Assembly (NCBI GenBank): GCA_900095095.1
Contig: FMBT01000327.1
Location: forward strand, 248,001-312,000
From: Fragilariopsis cylindrus CCMP1102
Lineage: Eukaryota > Bacillariophyta > Bacillariophyceae > Bacillariales > Bacillariaceae
DNA length: 64,000 nucleotides
Reading direction: 5' to 3'
Under the pieces are notes generated by a model. The model was given only the letters and a program-made list of their open reading frames with translations, had not been told where the DNA came from and searched no databases. The translations under genes were made by a program, and so were the position numbers. This document shows, in pieces, positions 35,501-46,600 of the stretch (positions within the stretch are counted from its first letter, which is position 1; every line of letters begins with the position of its first letter).

Positions 35501-37238
35501 TATCCGAATCACTCGCCCCATCACCCAATTTCATTGCGTCAGCTTCCAGAACTTTTTTACCTGCCCAAGCTAGATCTGATATGACCTTTTCAAATTCTTT
35601 TGTTGTGTCTTCCCGAATAAGATTCAGATCGTTCGCGATCTTTTTAGTTTCTTCAAAGATCTCCCTTTGCTTAGACTGAAGTAGTTGCTGCTGCTGTTCC
35701 TTTGACTGCAACGTATCTATTACCACTTCATTTTCTCCTACAGGTGATGATTTCTTTTCATTGTTCTCACCAAGTTCGGATTTTTGCTCAATCTGAGCAT
35801 CTTCTGTTTGTTGCTCTAAAGACTCCTTGATCTCTCCCATCACTTTGGTCACACTCTCTTGTATCGTTGCCATTGAAGTGGTGGGTTCACTTTCTTGTGA
35901 ATTAGGTATCCCATTAATTGATTCTTTTACTTCATCTCGAACAATTGATGATGATTCCGTTTTCAGTAAAGAATCATCCTCGTTATTGACAACTTCGTTC
36001 AATGCTGATGACTTTTCTTCCTCGACTTTTGTTGCAGCCTTACTATTATTGTCGTTATCATCAGCTATCTGTTCCTGCTGCTGCTGCTGCTGCTGCTGCT
36101 TTTGTTGTTCTTCTAAAGATTGTATTCGTTCCTCAAGATAAGGCAAGACGACTTTTGCCTGCTCAGCAAACATTTTTGACTTGAGAGCATCATCAGTTTT
36201 CTCGTCCATACTTGTTGTCTCTCCCTTTTTTACACCATCTGTAGTCCTGACATTCATTGCCGATGGTGTTGTCGTTGTCGTTATGGTTGTATCATCTATT
36301 TTATCCAAGAAGGTGTTCACGATATTATCTATATTAACCCCATCCCCAACAATGGACGACGCTCCTATGACCATAGCCGCGATAATTCCCGTGTTACGTA
36401 TTATTTCTTGTGATTTTCGTTCTTCTTGGAGTTCGTCCTCTCGTTTTGCTAATAATCTTACGACCTCGATTTGTTCTTCTAAATATACGAGTTGTTGTTT
36501 ATATGGAAAATCAGTCGTGGACAGGCTAGATTGTTTTTTTCCATAGGGATCTTTCCCTCTAGATAACAGTCCAGCATCACCTATTCGCATATTGGGTGGC
36601 AACAAGGAGTATGTCGTACCGGAAATGGTGGTAATCGATTTTGTATGTTTCGAAGAATGTCTTCTTGGAATGAATTTTCTTGTGTTCTTCTCTATAGATA
36701 GTAATTTAATGGCAACATCTATATTCTCGTCCTCGAGAGGTGCTGTTGTGATGATCTGCCCATCAGGTACCGCAGGATGTCCCGTAACGGTTCCGATCAA
36801 GGTGTAAGTTTGTTCGTCTAATGACCAATCTTGTAATACTGGTGCATTTGATTTACCGTCGTTGGAACGACCGTTGATGAGATTATTCATAATACCGGGT
36901 GGTTTGGGAAATTTAAAAGCAAGAGCGGTTACGACTTCTACCTGTAGAAAAATCGAATTCGATAACAATAATACGGCCGAGTACGTAAATATCGCGAGCA
37001 GATAATAAAACGCCATTATTGCCGAGCGACGACGACAACGACGACGGACGAATTTGTTCCTTCTTCCAGGGCATAATTTCAAATCATTATCATTATCATT
37101 ATCGAAATCTTTCTGCTGCGAATATTTTTGATAATAACGATGATTCTGTGGGTAAGGCGCATTCGTCGTCGCAATCGCCGCCGTTGTCATCGTCGTACAT
37201 ATATTTCCGTCGTCGTTTCTTTTCCTGCTTCTCTTCAT
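29524..37238 (-). CDS. Paralogue D: presequence, W/HP box, PYLE box, SPFG-repeat, coiled-coil and GOLD protein with four single-base frameshifts
   Basis: Exons 37238-30087 and 29949-29524, phase-0 intron of 137 bases at the same GOLD position as in B and E. The frame breaks four times: about 32617-32622 and 31166 (each one base short), about 30731-30737 and somewhere in 30482-30640 (each one base long). The net shift is zero and the gene would encode about 2525 residues. An internal ATG at 37016 gives a better signal peptide (MAFYYLLAIFTYSAVLLL), ending TALAF-K. Then come the W/HP box (DWSL, GTVTGHPAVPDGQIITTAPL, SGTTYSLLPP), a first YLEEQI, a Gly/Ala segment, a second VLPYLEERI followed by poly-Gln, a Ser/Glu-rich coil, and a second hydrophobic segment (VTAASVVAIAGVTAAVL, about 680). 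Repeats KQSFSPFG, NQVASPFGAG and ANSPFGG follow, then five to six units of a 45-residue coil repeat, a charged coil, and the GOLD-like domain (SIPVRVSTPGTFVEFSINKK, FDFGIL / CTLYFKFENKHS, VTYEIKVTSPS) with helical tail. Either a real gene with consensus errors or a decaying one. Confidence 0.7.
31060..31880 (-). repeat. Tandem repeat of about 135 bases in paralogue D
   Basis: Five to six units encode about 45 residues each: FQSADTPSNEDKMQDRVRQ, then STVSKKxDVLIGTK, then TQDRAN. The last (left-most) unit carries a one-base loss that breaks the frame at about 31166. Confidence 0.85.
32880..34200 (-). repeat. SPFG/VASPFGAG coding repeats in paralogue D, near-identical to part of paralogue C
   Basis: Units encoding NQVASPFGAG, GKQAASPFGGGLGTPPKVG and GAEFPKFTAPGKQANS recur several times. 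About 32960-33140 matches 22760-22940 of paralogue C almost base for base, including a segment encoding SNEQEGKVATTDSKQAASP. Confidence 0.8.
36070..36099 (-). repeat. CTG/CAG run coding for poly-Gln
   Basis: A pure trinucleotide run encodes the Gln stretch just after the PYLEERI box of paralogue D. Confidence 0.85.
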
Positions 37239-37706
37239 GACTATTGTTACTAGATACTATTTTCGAGGTATGCAAAGATGCATCATTACAAATCAAATCA
37301 CAATTATTTGATGCTTTCACATACATTAAACCAAATCATGTACTTGGGTACTTTTCGTTTCAGTTCACAATTCTCCGTTCGAAGTCGACATCAATTGACT
37401 TTCTACAACAGTCGTTCTGGATGCGACTTTTTTCGAGCGTGGTGACACAGAGATATTCTGTCACGTAGTTCACTTTTTTACTCATTTGAGTATGCGTAGT
37501 CCGTGATCAAATCCAGTCCCGTATAACCACTATCTAGCATCGTACAATACTAACAATATATATATCCTATAATGAGAGACAAGCAGTACTGTACCATCAG
37601 TTTAGCTACCAAGGAAAAGAACCGTTTACCTCAGTATTTAATTGATCGTTTATAGTCTTATAATATTTAAATTGTTTATTCTTTTTTTGTCATTATTATG
37701 TATTTA
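37239..37706. promoter_or_regulatory. Spacer between paralogues E and D (tandem, same strand)
   Basis: 468 bases from the stop of E to the first ATG of D. It holds the 3' end of E and probably the promoter of D. No gene or clear motif is seen. Confidence 0.45.
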
Positions 37707-40700
37707 TTAGTCGAGTTCGTTCAGATACTTATTGTTGTTATTATTTTTTGGTCGCTGCTGTTCTGTAACTCCCAACATTTCTCTAAATCGTTCTTCATCA
37801 GCTCTGAGTGATTCAATTTTGCCAATTTTTTCATTCATTTTGTTTTGCAATTCGGTCGTCTCTCCTTCTAACTCTATCACTTTAGCACTTGTTGTTACAA
37901 TAATTTGACGTTGAGATAGCAACTTCGATTCGAGCAAATTGAGCGTAGCTTCCGCACGCCGTCTCCGACCAAGTCGTATAGTCTCCACAGAAGGAGGAGT
38001 CACTTTTATTTTATAACTCAGACGAACTTTCTCCAGCAAACTTGAATAGTTGTTTTCAAACTTGAATTGCATTGTACAGGGAGCACTACCTGCTGGGATC
38101 AATATCTTTTCGGTGTTGCTTCGCTTCAGGAAGGGTGTTATTTCCTATAGTGAGTGTAGTAAGAAATTGTTAACAGTGAGCAGTGAGCAGTGAGCAGTGA
38201 GCAGTGAGCAATGAGCAATGAGCAATGAGAAGTGATATGGTATTACTTTTGTTCCAATTTAAAAGAAGAAGATCAAAGATGGAAGTTTTTATCATCATAT
38301 TACGTACCTTTACTTTTGCCACCTGTCCATTATCTAGAAACGCCGTTATACCAAACCCGAAATCATATGACTTCTTTTCAACAGTGAACTCAACGATAGT
38401 TCCTGGGGTGGATACGCGAATGGGTACTGATAAGGTCTTTCCAGCATCGACTCCAACATCTCTTCCAGTGAAATATCCTTCTTTGACATCGTACGATGTC
38501 AAAGAAAGACCAGCTATATCATTCATTAACAGTGACGTATTTTCCATTACTTTGTCAGATGGCTGATATGATAAGTCGCTCTTTGTAAGCATGTCTGCTT
38601 GTTTTTCAGCCTCTGTGTCAAATTATTTTGCTCGGGAGATATTACTACTTCTTCATTTTGTTGTGATTGTTCTTCCTCGACACGGCTAATATCTTCAAGA
38701 CGTTGGAGCTCCTCCAAACGAGTAGATGCTTCCTCATTTTGTTGTAATTGTACTTCCTCGACACGGCTAATATCTTCAAGACGTTGGAGCTCCTCCAAGC
38801 GAGCAGATACTTCCAACTGCTCTTTTTCTATCGAATCGAATTTCTCTTTGGTCCTTGCTGATGATTCGGTGTCATCATCGTCCGTTTCTTGAATACCGAA
38901 TTCTGCTTCCAACTGTCCTAGCTCCGTCATGCGAGAAGATTCTGTGCTGCTGATCGCTTCAGCCTCCTCAGCTTCCAGTCGCAATTTTTCTTCCTTATCT
39001 GCAATTGCCTCGGCCTCTTCCCGGATTAGGTTTATTTCTTCTTCAGCTATTCTTTCTTTCTCTGCTGTTACAATGTCATCAAGCCGTTTCTCTTCAGCTA
39101 ATCTTTCTCTCTCTGCTATTGCAATAGTCTCGAGCCGTTCCTCTTCAGCTAGCCTTTCTTCCTCTGCAGTGGCTTTGGCAACAGCCCCAAGCCGTTCTCC
39201 TTCAGCTATTGCTTCTTTTTCTGCAGTGGCTTTGGCAACAGCCTCAAGCCGTTCTTCTTCAGCCAGCCTTTCTATCTCTGCTTGTGCAACAGCCTCAAGT
39301 CGTTCCTCTTCAGCTATTCTTTCTTTCTCTGCTACTGCAATAGCCTCAAGCCGTTCCTCTTCAGTTATTCTTTCTCTCTCTGCGATTACAACAGCCTCAA
39401 GCCGTTCCTCTTCAGCTATTCTTTCTTTCTCTGCGATTTCAACAGCCTCAAGCCGTTTCTGTTCCTCATCAGCTTGAGCTTTTGCAACAGCCTCAAGTTC
39501 CTCCTCACGCTCACGTTTCAATTTAGCTAGTTCATTCCGTTCCTTTTCTTTTCGCGCAGACTCTAATCTACGTTCATATTTCAGTCGATTACCTATCATT
39601 TGTTGTCTGACTCTTTCCAGTGCCTTCTCGGCTGCAGCCTCGGCCTCTAAGTGCTCCCGGTTTTCCTCAAGTCTTACTCGCTCCGCTGCAGCTTGCTTCT
39701 TTTCTTTAGCCCTACGCTCTTCCTCGCGTTCACGTTCCAATTTAATTACTAATTCGCTTTGAATGGCTTTTTGTTCCTCTACTCGTATTGCTTCCAATTT
39801 TCGTTCATGTTTCAATCGAGTACCTAGCAGTTGTTGTCTGACTCTTTCCAGTAACTTCTCGGCTGCAGCCTCGGCCTCTAATAACTGCTTCCGTTCTTCC
39901 TCAAGTCTTACTCGCTCGGCTTTAGCAACAGCCTCTAGACGTTTCCTTTCCTCGTCAACAGCTCTAGCTTTTGACTCGATTCTTTTACTTTCTTCGTCAG
40001 CCTTAGCTTTTGCAACAGCTTCAAGTCGTTTCCTTTCCTCGTTAGCCTTAGCTTTTGCAACAGCCTCAAGACGTTCTTCTACAGCTAGTCTTTTTTTCTC
40101 TGCTTTTGCAGTAGCCTCAAGCCGTTTCTTTTCCTCATCGGCTTTAGCTTTTGCAACAGCCTCTAGACGTTTTCTTTCCTCTTTAGCCTTAGCTTTTGCA
40201 ACAGCCTCAATACGCTTCTGTTCTTCTTCAGCTAGTTTTTCTTTCTCTGCTTTTGCAATAGCCTCAAGCCGTTTCTTCTCGTCGTTAGCAGCTTTAGCTT
40301 TTGCAACAGCCTCAAGACGACTTTTCTCCTCGTTAGCAGCTTTAGCTTTTGCAACAGCCTCGATACGATTTTTCTCCTCGTTAGCAGCTTTAGCTTTTGC
40401 AACAGCCTCAAGACGTTTTTTCTCCTCAGTCTTAGCTTTGGCGTCTAACTCGAGACGTTTCCTTTCCTCGTCAGCTTTGGCCTCTAACTCGATTCTTTTC
40501 CTTTCTTCGTCAGCCTTAACATCCTCTAGACGTTTTCGTTCTTCTTCAGCTATTCTTTCTTTCTCTGCCTTTGCAACAGCCTCAAGTTGTTTCCTTTCCT
40601 CGTCAGCTTTGGCTTTTTCCAAAGCATCGGCTTTTGCTTCTGACTCGATTCGTATCCGTTCCGCTTCAGCAGCTTTTGCTTTTGCTTCTAAATCAAGTCG

Positions 40701-43052
40701 GTTACGTTCCTCGTCAGCTTTTGCTTCTGAATCGAGACGTTTCCTTTCCTCGTCAGCTTTGGCTTGTGCCTCTATTCTTATCCGTTCCTCGTAAGCAGCT
40801 TTAACTTCTGCAACAGCATCAAGCCGTTTCCGTTCTTCCTCAGCTTTTGCTTCTGAATCAAGACGTTTCCTTTCTTCGTCAGCTTTGGCTTGTGCCTCGA
40901 TTCGTATCCGTTCCTCGTCAGCAGCTTTAGCTTCTACAGCCTCAAGTCGTTTCTGTTCTTCCCCAGCTTTTGCTTCTGAATCAAGACGTTTCCTTTCTTC
41001 GTCAGTTTGGCTTTGGCTTGTGCCTCGATTCGTATCCGTTCCTCGTCAGCAGCTTCAGCTTCTACAGCAGCCTCAAGCCGTTTTCGTTCTTCCTTAGCTT
41101 TAGCTTTTGCAACAGCAAGATCCTCAGTAGGATTTGAAACTTGGTCTGAAACTTGGTTTTGATCACCATCTCGAAATCTTCGTCGTATTTCGAACGACGT
41201 AACTAAAGCCGCACCTCCAGCTACTCCTGCTGTTGCTACTGTTTGGATTCCATTTTGAATCTTTTCCAAAATAGACGATTTTTCATCCGTTTTCCGATCT
41301 TGTTTTATTTCTTTTGCGGTGGGGGTATTGACATTTTTGACCGATCGTCCTGTTTTCCGTTGTCCTAGTTCCTTCTGCTGCTGCTGTGAGCTGTTCTTGT
41401 TGTCTTAAGTCAATTTTGGCTTTCTCATTAGCCCTCTCTAGCTGCTGCTGCTCTTGTTGTTGTTGTAAACGTTGCTGTTCTTCTAGTTTGGTTTTTTCAG
41501 TAACTCGTCTTGCCGTTTCTTCTTCTTGTCGTAGTTCCTTCTGCTGCTGCTGCTGCTGCAGCTGTTCTTGTTGTCTTAAGTCAACTTTGGCTTTCTCGTT
41601 AGCCCTCGCTTGCTGCTGTTGCTGCTGCTGTTGCTGCTGCTGTTGTTGTAAGCGTTGCTGTTCTTCTTCTACGAGTCGCATCTGTTGTCGTTCCAATTCC
41701 TTTTGCCTCTTCTGGAGTTCAATTTTTTCTTGCTGCTGCTGCTGTTCTTTTTGTCGTAAGTTAACTTTGGCTTTCTCCTTGGCCTCCACTTGTTGTTGTT
41801 GAAGCCGTTGCTGTTCTTCTCGTCCGAGTCTTGCTTTTTCAACAGCTCGTCTTGCCGTTTCTTCATCTTCAAGTCGCGTTTGTCGTTCCAATTCCTTTTG
41901 CTTCATCTGATGATCGAGCTTCTCTTGTTTTAATTTCTCTACCTCGGCAGCTTTACCCTTTTCCTCCTCTTCTTTTATCTGTAATTGCTGTTGTCGTTCG
42001 ATATTTGTCTTCTCAGATATCGCAGCCGCTCTTGCCTTTTTTTCTTCTTCTATATTTTGTCTTTTTTGTTCTCGTTCAATTCTGGCATTTTCAGCCTCCT
42101 CTTTCGCAGCCGCTATGCTAGCCTTTTTATCTTCCTGTTGTTTCTGGTCCTGCTCACGTACAAGTTTGGCTTTATTTGTGTTGACCGTTGTTGTCACCGT
42201 CGTTGCAGGCGAATCAAAATTAGCAGCATCAATAATACCACCTGGGTCGTTTGCTACGTTCAGCCCAATAACTCCCGCAACTCCAACAGCAGCAGCAACA
42301 CCCAAGGCATTAAAGCCACTTTTTGTTTCTGACGTCTCTAGTTCCGTCATTTGATCGACGATTTGACGTTGGTTTTTCGATGATGTCGTCGATGGAGGTT
42401 TGGGACTCATTTTGATGCTGTTGCTGTTTTTATTCCTACCGAAAAGACTTCTCCTCTGAGGCTTTTCCAATTTGTAACGACTACCAGTTTCAGTGGTAAT
42501 TACCATACCTTGTTTTAAATTATTTTCTATAGGAGCGGATGCTGAAATGACATCCCCATCCGGGAGTACAGGATGACCGGTAACAGTACCAGTCAAACGA
42601 CCGGTCGTTGAATCAATCTTCCAATCGTCGATGATGGGTATTCCACCTTTTCTTGGTAGGGTTTGTCTCTTGAGTTGTAAAGGTGGGCCTGGTGGTGGCA
42701 CAACATTCTTCGCTTTTCTCCTTTTTTTCTTTGGTGTTTCCAATTTGTATTCACTTCCCGATAATGTTGTGACGATCACCCCCTTCCCTCCTGCAGCGAA
42801 ATCAGGATTCGATAATGGTGAAGTCGTAATTTCTTCAAAATCATCCAAGACAGGATGTCCCTTTACAATCCCAGTCAATGTTCCATCTTTCAATAATTCC
42901 CATTGATCAATTTTTGGTATTTTCTTGTTATTATTCTTACTTGAAGAGAAAGACAAAGCGTCAACCGTCGTCGTCGTCGTCGTCGTGGCAATATACACCA
43001 TGATAGTGACGGCAATGACGTCAAGCAGCATTTTCTTTTTCCCGATCATCAT
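37707..43052 (-). CDS. Paralogue E: presequence, two W/HP boxes, long coiled coil and GOLD protein with three single-base frameshifts
   Basis: Exons 43052-38308 and 38144-37707, phase-0 intron of 163 bases (GTACGT donor, TAG acceptor) at the shared GOLD position. The frame above the ATG at 43052 has only a TTG. Signal plus VDAL-S site; two W/HP boxes in tandem (DQWELLKDGTLTGIVKGHPV and DDWKI ... GTVTGHPVLPDGDVI), each ending SGS/TGS-x-Y-K-L-E-x-P; a Gly/Ala hydrophobic segment (NALGVAAAVGVAGVIGL); Gln-rich then Lys/Glu coiled coil; a second hydrophobic segment (TVATAGVAGGAALVTSF); then about 800 residues of AKADEERKRLEAVAKA-type heptad repeats in place of SPFG repeats; then the GOLD-like domain (SVPIRVSTPGTIVEFTVEKK, YDFGFGI / CTMQFKFENNYSS, LSYKIKVTPPS) and helical tail. 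Frame breaks: one extra base near 41388, one missing near 41005, one missing near 38625. The corrected length would be about 1727 residues. Confidence 0.7.
38168..38232. repeat. 7-base minisatellite inside the GOLD intron of paralogue E
   Basis: About eight units of GTGAGCA, grading into ATGAGCA, lie inside the 163-base intron 38145-38307. Each unit contains a GTGAGC donor-like sequence on the plus strand but not on the transcribed strand. Confidence 0.9.
38930..41100 (-). repeat. Coding repeats of EERKRLEAVAKAKA type in paralogue E
   Basis: Degenerate 30-60 base units encode alternating Glu/Arg and Ala/Lys heptads, giving an uninterrupted predicted alpha-helix of several hundred residues. 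Two frame breaks lie at or beside its ends. Confidence 0.85.
41470..41800 (-). repeat. CAG/CAA tracts coding for poly-Gln in paralogue E
   Basis: Several Gln runs, the longest of about 14 codons near 41610-41650, lie inside a Glu/Lys/Gln coiled coil. Confidence 0.85.
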
Positions 43053-43631
43053 CTCCGTTTTCCAATTGCCGTATGACGGTAGCAAGTAATGAACTTAGAA
43101 TATAAAGCAAGAAGGGAATAAAATGATGGCACTTCCCGCCCTACCAATCATAATTTTTGCTAATGCTTTGATTTTTGTTTGCTTTGATGGATATCGTCTT
43201 AAAAATCTTTTTTGTCCTCATTTAATTTCAAGTGTAGTTATTAATGGGGCGGAAAATATCCACGTAGTATTAATGAGTACATATCTATCATACCTACCTT
43301 GACATGATTGTATTCATAGGTAAAAAATTAAATTAGCGTTTTTTGTGACGTCACTGAACGGTATGCACGCAAGACATAAAAAAAATAAAAAATACGGCGA
43401 TTTGAATTTTCGTCCGTTTGTTAAATTCAAATGTTGTGTTATTGTTGCCACAGTTGACACGGTCTGCACATCACATACTGAATACTACCGGAATAAAAAG
43501 GAGAGAGTCGAATGAGGTCAAATTGAACATTACAATCTGAATAAAAAATAATATCGTAAATTGAATGGCTGAATGAAAGAATTTGAATACGAACAAAAAT
43601 ACGAATCGAACGAACGAACACGACCAATATA
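43053..43631. promoter_or_regulatory. Divergent promoter region between paralogues E and F
   Basis: 579 AT-rich bases between the ATGs of two divergent family members, so co-regulation from a shared promoter is possible. No gene is seen. It includes a perfect CRE-like TGACGTCA at about 43347-43354. Confidence 0.5.
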
Positions 43632-46600
43632 ATGAATGCCATGAACGAAAACTGCGGAACCAAAGAACAAAGGGGAGGAAGAATAAGAAGAAATTATCCT
43701 CGTCGTTCGTCACCACAGAACAATAAGAAAAGAAGGAAAGATAAGACCAAGTTCTTACTCGCGGCTGCGACCACTGCTGCTGCTGTTACTGTTACCTGTT
43801 GCCTTTCTGCGTCTATGAATACGTTGACATCATCATCATCATCATCAAATAGAAATATTGTTGCCGTGGATGCCTTCTCTTTCAATCCATTCCAACAACG
43901 CCACAGCCGGCAGCAGCACCGTACGAAGAACACTGTTTCTATTTCATCTTCTTCTACTTCTAATGAAGAAATTCAAGAAACTTCTAACGGAGAAAATCAA
44001 GAAAACACCAACAGCAATAGCATGAATCCCTCTCTTGTTGATTGGAAACTCGAAAGTAACGGAAAACAAATCACGGGAAGATCTGCGAATCATCCTCTAA
44101 TACCAGATGGTGAACTATTGACGACTGCGTGTTTGGACTTGAATTGTTTCGATAGCGATAGCGACAATGAAGATATTAACAACCTTCAAGCCGGGGACGT
44201 CATAACTACGATCAAAGGTACAAAATACGAATTGCTCAAATCTTCACCAGAATCTGATTTTGATTTTGATACTGCTAGTAGTGCTTGTCAACCAGGACAA
44301 GTGTTTAAAGAAGATGTGTTTTCATACAGCACAGGATTACCATACGAGGATCAACTAGCTTTCTTAGATGAACTAACTGAAATGGTGAAAACATTGCAAG
44401 CGGCGGAAGCGGGAACTACAAGTACTCCGATGTCTAGTAGTACTGATAGTGATCCACAATCACAAACCAATATGAGTATGCCACCAGAATCACCCGTAAG
44501 TCCTGATTATTATGAACAACAAGGTAGTAGCAGTAGGTACAAAATGTATACTTCACCTGCTATTGATACCGTTGCTACCGTTGCTGTATCACCTGATAAA
44601 AATCGAAATAATAATAATAACGATCGTGGTAGTGATAGTGATAGTGGTAATGGTATGTCTCCCGATAGTGATAGTGGTAATGGTATGTCTCCCGACAGTG
44701 ATAGTGATAGTGGTAATGGCATGTCTCCCGATAATAACAAGTTTAGTAGTAGTAGTAGTAGTAGTAGTAGTGCAGGTAGTGGAACAGCACAGCAGCAGGG
44801 ATTGGAAGAGTCGCAACGGCCGACATTTTCAGACGACCAATTGAAGCAACAGCAACAGCAAGAATCATTGTCTACCAATAACAACAATCGTATTCTCGGT
44901 GGTGCTGGTGTTGTTAACTTAGCGGCAGCTACAGCAGTCGCAGCCGTTTCACTTGGTGGTGGAACACTACTATCGGGAATAGGAACTGATATAATGGATG
45001 AAGCTAAAAGACAAGCGGAAGCGTCATTATCACCTCAAGCAAAAGAACTACTTGCATCTGTTACTACTAAGGTCCAAAAAGAATCGAAGGTTGCTCTTCC
45101 TTATCTGGAAGAACAAATTCGTATCGCCGAAATGAAACTTGAAGAATCGAGAATAGAAGAAAAAGCTAAGAATGTATGGAACGAGATAGCGAATTCTTTA
45201 AATACACCATCATCTCCAAGGATGGAAACGGAAACTACAACCACAACAATAGCATCCGCAACAACTACGACCGCAAATGAAGAAGCGGCTGCAGTGATAC
45301 CTGAGTCGATCGAATCAATATCAACAAGAGAACAGGCTATCACTGATACTACTGAAAAACCTGGAAAAGCTGTATCTGAAAAAACAGCTAATATTGAAAA
45401 TGATGCTGGAGAACAACCGTCATTGTTGGAAAGTAAGAAAGTTGCGATGGTAGAAGAGTCGTTGTCATCGACACCATTGTCATCGACACCATTGTCATCG
45501 ACACCATTGTCATCGTCATCATCATTAGTTGCTAATACCGCTAACGAAGAAGAAGCGGCTGCAATTATCCCCGAGTCAGTCGAAGTAATATCAGCAATAG
45601 AAGAGGCTGTCCCAGCTACTAACTCTGCCGAGCAGTCAATGGGGTCATCCAGTGTTGACAATGCGGTCGTTGACGATGTATCGATGGCGTTGAAAGACGA
45701 GGGAGGAATGGCATCATCTGCAACAGCAATCTTCGAGGAAAAGGCATCAACGTCGATTGATGCAGAAACGGATTTGACTGCAAAGGAACAAGCACCGATG
45801 GCAAACATTGCTGATAGTGACGTCGCGGACAAAGCAACAACAGATACAAATGCGGAGGAATGGTCAGCGATTGAAAATAATGCAGCGACGGAGATGGTTA
45901 CGGAACAAGCACCAATGATGAACGTTGAGAATGAGGAAGGTGAAAGCGATACAATTCAAGCACAAACTGCAGGAGAAGAACAAGAATTGGTCGATACTAA
46001 TCGAATCGTTTCGGAACAATTGGAGGCAGCCCGTCTTGAAGTGGAGAAAGCCGACGGTAACGATAATGACAACAATAACAATATCGAAGCGGCTACTACG
46101 ATTGCAACTGTCGAAGAGAATAAAAACTCCTTTGAAAAATCTTCTCCTTCTTTGATTGAAACCTTTGGTGGTAATTTCGTCGTCGTTGAAGAATCACAAC
46201 CCGGTGATGTCCGAGAACCTATTCGTCTTTCGGTAGACAACACCTTTCTCAACGAAGATTACGATGTAACGACTTCAGATAACTCTATCATCGATAACAC
46301 TGTAGGATCCGATACGGCTTCAAGTAAGAGAACTGTTACCGGTCAAAATCCCACTCCGGAAATGATGAAAGATGCTATCACGGTAGAAGTAGAAAGGGTC
46401 GTTGATTCATCAAGCAATAAAGAAGGAGCTATTTCAACCGAGACGACGACGACTAAAATGCCTGAGATTATTGTTGTTGCGGGCGGAGTGTTTGAGAATG
46501 GAAGACATATCATTGACACCGTGAGCAAGAATTTACCGGAGATGATTGATACAGGAAAAAAGACAGCACAATCGATCGCTGACACCGGACGAGAGGTAAT

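Noticed and set aside
38168-38232. CRISPR-like array from the regular GTGAGCA repeats
   Set aside because: Seven-base units without spacers inside a eukaryotic intron are a minisatellite.
38929-40794. Plus-strand frames 38929-39477 and 39763-40794 rich in Ser/Ala/Phe
   Set aside because: They are the antisense of Glu/Lys/Arg/Ala heptad repeats of paralogue E, which predictably read as Ser/Phe/Leu/Ala.
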